DNA of 36,379 bases from NCBI RefSeq assembly GCF_029439455.1, contig NZ_JAQFVG010000313.1, forward strand, positions 1 to 36,379. Reading direction: 5' to 3'. Made by a program: the position numbers and the translations under genes. Within the stretch, counting starts at the first letter, position 1, and the number at the start of each line of letters is the position of its first letter. Shown here piece by piece: positions 35,202 to 36,379 of this stretch. The notes beneath the pieces were generated by a model, which worked only from the letters and a program-made list of their open reading frames with translations, was not told where the DNA came from and made no database searches. This DNA comes from Caballeronia sp. BR00000012568055. Lineage in GTDB: Bacteria; Pseudomonadota; Gammaproteobacteria; Burkholderiales; Burkholderiaceae.

Positions 35202-35528
35202 ATGGAAGAATTCATCGACATTGACATCGATTTCGCTGCGACCGAACGGATGGGCCACACACGCCATTCGCCGGAGACGGCGGGCGCGCGTCAGGAACTC
35301 GCGGCCGGCGAACCGATCGACATCTATCACTGGGCAGCGGTCGCGCTGGTCACAGCGCTTATGTGCGCGGTGCTTGGCTATGCCGCCGGTACGCCCGCGT
35401 TGTCGCGCGCGGCGAACGTCACGAGCCTCGTATTCGGCGTGGCGGGCGGCGCGTTGACGGCTGGTGGCATCGTGCGCAGTTTGCGTTCGCGCTTCATGCC
35501 TACGCTGCGAGCGAGCCGCTCCGCGTGA
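35202..35528 (+). CDS. Small membrane protein, function unknown
   Basis: The ATG at 35202 gives 108 residues. The N-terminal 40 residues are acidic and soluble (EEFIDIDIDFA). Two hydrophobic segments follow (about 44-62, WAAVALVTALMCAVLGYA, and 73-90, SLVFGVAGGALTAGGIV), and the end is basic. This suggests an inner-membrane hairpin with cytoplasmic ends. The ribosome site is weak, and the frame is open up to 35100, but the upstream part overlaps the candidate promoter. It is followed by the DUF883 gene after 57 bases, so the three small genes may form one unit. Confidence 0.6.
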   Translation: MEEFIDIDIDFAATERMGHTRHSPETAGARQELAAGEPIDIYHWAAVALVTALMCAVLGYAAGTPALSRAANVTSLVFGVAGGALTAGGIVRSLRSRFMPTLRASRSA

Positions 35529-35544
35529 TCAAGGCCTGATCACG
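35524..35544. repeat. Inverted repeat overlapping the stop of the small membrane protein gene
   Basis: CGTGATCA and TGATCACG form a perfect 8-bp stem around AGGCC. No T-run follows, so it is a weak terminator at best; it may moderate expression of the DUF883 gene or serve as a protein site. Confidence 0.35.
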
Positions 35545-35585
35545 TTCGATACATCACCATCCCACTAAGGCGAGGACTTCCTCAC

Positions 35586-35903
35586 ATGAGTCAGACGACT
35601 GTCCAGCTTGCGTTGGGCAAGCAGAAAATCATCGAAGACATCAAGGTGTTGCTCAACGATGCCGAAGAACTCGTGCGCTTGTCGGCGACGCTGCCGGGCG
35701 AAGGCGTCGAGTCGTTGCGCACGCGCCTTCGCGATCACGTCGATGCCGCCCGCACCGCGCTCGACGATGCGCAGGCAAGCGCGAAGAACCGCTATACGCA
35801 GGGTATCGATTGCACCGAGAAGTACGTGAAGGACAATCCGTGGCAGTCGCTGGGTATCGCGGCGGGCGTGGGTTTTCTGGTCGGGCTGATCGTTTCTCGA
35901 TAA
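35586..35903 (+). CDS. DUF883 (ElaB/YqjD) family membrane-anchored protein
   Basis: The 105-residue protein has a long charged helix (about 10-75, coiled-coil-like) and a single C-terminal membrane segment SLGIAAGVGFLVGLIVSR with the GxxxG-type glycine pattern typical of the family. In Escherichia coli, ElaB and YqjD are stationary-phase inner-membrane proteins that bind ribosomes. Here it lies in a row with two other small membrane proteins downstream of a candidate sigma-54 promoter. A weak AAGGCGAGG site precedes the ATG. Confidence 0.88.
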   Translation: MSQTTVQLALGKQKIIEDIKVLLNDAEELVRLSATLPGEGVESLRTRLRDHVDAARTALDDAQASAKNRYTQGIDCTEKYVKDNPWQSLGIAAGVGFLVGLIVSR

Positions 35904-35935
35904 CGCACCGAAGTTAACGCAAGGAGAAGAACCAA

Positions 35936-36166
35936 ATGGCACGACACTCTTTCGGACTGTTCAGTGCACTGTTCGCCATTGGCGGCGTGCTCGCGTGGAA
36001 ATGGGTTCAATCGCAGGATGCGGCTCAACGTCGCCCCATGCGCGATATCAATCGCTGGGAAGACGAGGGCGGCAAAGTGCTGACGCCTTCGAGCGCGGCG
36101 CACTCGGTCAATGGCAATAGCACGGTCGGCGGAACCTCCGACGCGTGGCATTTTCCGCGTAGTTGA
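35936..36166 (+). CDS. Small protein with one N-terminal membrane segment
   Basis: The 76-residue protein opens with a hydrophobic segment (FGLFSALFAIGGVLAWKWV) followed by a polar tail without recognised motifs. A good AAGGAG site precedes the ATG, and it starts 32 bases after the DUF883 gene, so cotranscription is likely. The tail (residues 27-76) should face one side of the inner membrane. I do not recognise the family. Confidence 0.75.
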   Translation: MARHSFGLFSALFAIGGVLAWKWVQSQDAAQRRPMRDINRWEDEGGKVLTPSSAAHSVNGNSTVGGTSDAWHFPRS

Positions 36167-36243
36167 AGCGGCCGCGCGCGGCGTTTGCACGTCGTGCGCG
36201 TTTGTTCTTCAACGGATCGAATCGCGCGCATTTTGTGTGAGCG

Positions 36244-36277
36244 ATAAAAACGCACGCCGCTCAGGCGTGCGTTTTTA
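36244..36277 (+). terminator. Terminator after the small membrane protein genes
   Basis: A 13-bp perfect stem (36246-36258 with 36264-36276), loop GCTCA and an A-run/T-run pair. It lies about 80 bases after the last stop. The final 100 bases (36278-36379) show a TATAAT hexamer (36292-36297) that may begin a new transcript leaving the window. Confidence 0.9.
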
Positions 36278-36379
36278 TGTTCATAAAGCCTTATAATCGG
36301 TGAAACTCTGTCATAAGTTGCCTAAATGGAAACATCGAGGAAAAACTTACGACGGTTTTGCCAAGCGTGCAGAAAATCG

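Noticed and set aside
36326..36379. An open frame starting with ATG and running off the right edge (18 codons)
   Set aside because: There is no ribosome-binding site, and the fragment is too short to judge. It may be the start of the next gene, since a TATAAT hexamer lies upstream.
1..36379. CRISPR array or insertion sequence
   Set aside because: I saw no set of regularly spaced direct repeats, transposase frame or matching terminal inverted repeats; the only long repeated sequence is the porin pair.

Overview
The window is typical of a Burkholderia-group betaproteobacterium (Burkholderia, Paraburkholderia or Caballeronia). It is GC-rich with strong third-position G/C bias. It carries a glucokinase-HexR fusion gene, Gram-negative trimeric porins of the Burkholderia type and an OmpR/EnvZ-like pair. 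No phage, insertion sequence, CRISPR array, rRNA or complete tRNA was found. The genus is inferred from gene content and protein flavour, not from a database search.

Layout. 1-546: the end of a toxin-antitoxin pair with a ParE-like toxin. 580-4250 (minus): riboflavin synthase, RibD, glutamate-1-semialdehyde aminomutase and an EVE/PUA-like protein. 4370-7706: a Bcr/CflA drug exporter convergent with an S9 prolyl-oligopeptidase-type enzyme. 7822-16914: a glucose uptake and catabolism cluster, with a sugar ABC transporter (gtsABCD-type) on the minus strand and zwf-pgl-glk/hexR on the plus strand. 17008-19554: two tandem paralogous porins. 20074-22289: a HisQMP-type amino acid ABC transporter without a binding protein. 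22641-26263: a pirin, a Spy/CpxP-like periplasmic protein and a divergent OmpR/EnvZ-type two-component system. 26277-28323: a small protein resembling the Cas2-like ferredoxin fold and a membrane diguanylate cyclase. 28324-32172: a long leader, then a duplicated-permease ABC transporter whose ATPase carries an extra C-terminal domain. 32321-33387: two tandem lipoprotein paralogues, one interrupted by an in-frame amber codon. 33632-36166: a sigma-54 activator without a sensor domain, divergent from three small membrane-associated proteins of the YqjD/DUF883 type.

How the genes fit together. The clearest regulatory logic is in the glucose block. A perfect 19-bp palindrome (12625-12643) of the HexR operator type lies between gtsA and zwf. 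Each half of it forms the -10 box of one of two overlapping divergent promoters, so the HexR domain encoded at the end of the zwf operon could control sugar uptake and Entner-Doudoroff entry together. Degenerate copies of the same motif lie upstream of both porins, which suggests that outer-membrane entry belongs to the same regulon. Two further local circuits can be proposed. Direct GTAAM-type repeats lie between the Spy-like gene and the OmpR-like regulator. A GG-N10-GC sigma-54-type promoter lies between the sigma-54 activator and the small membrane protein genes.
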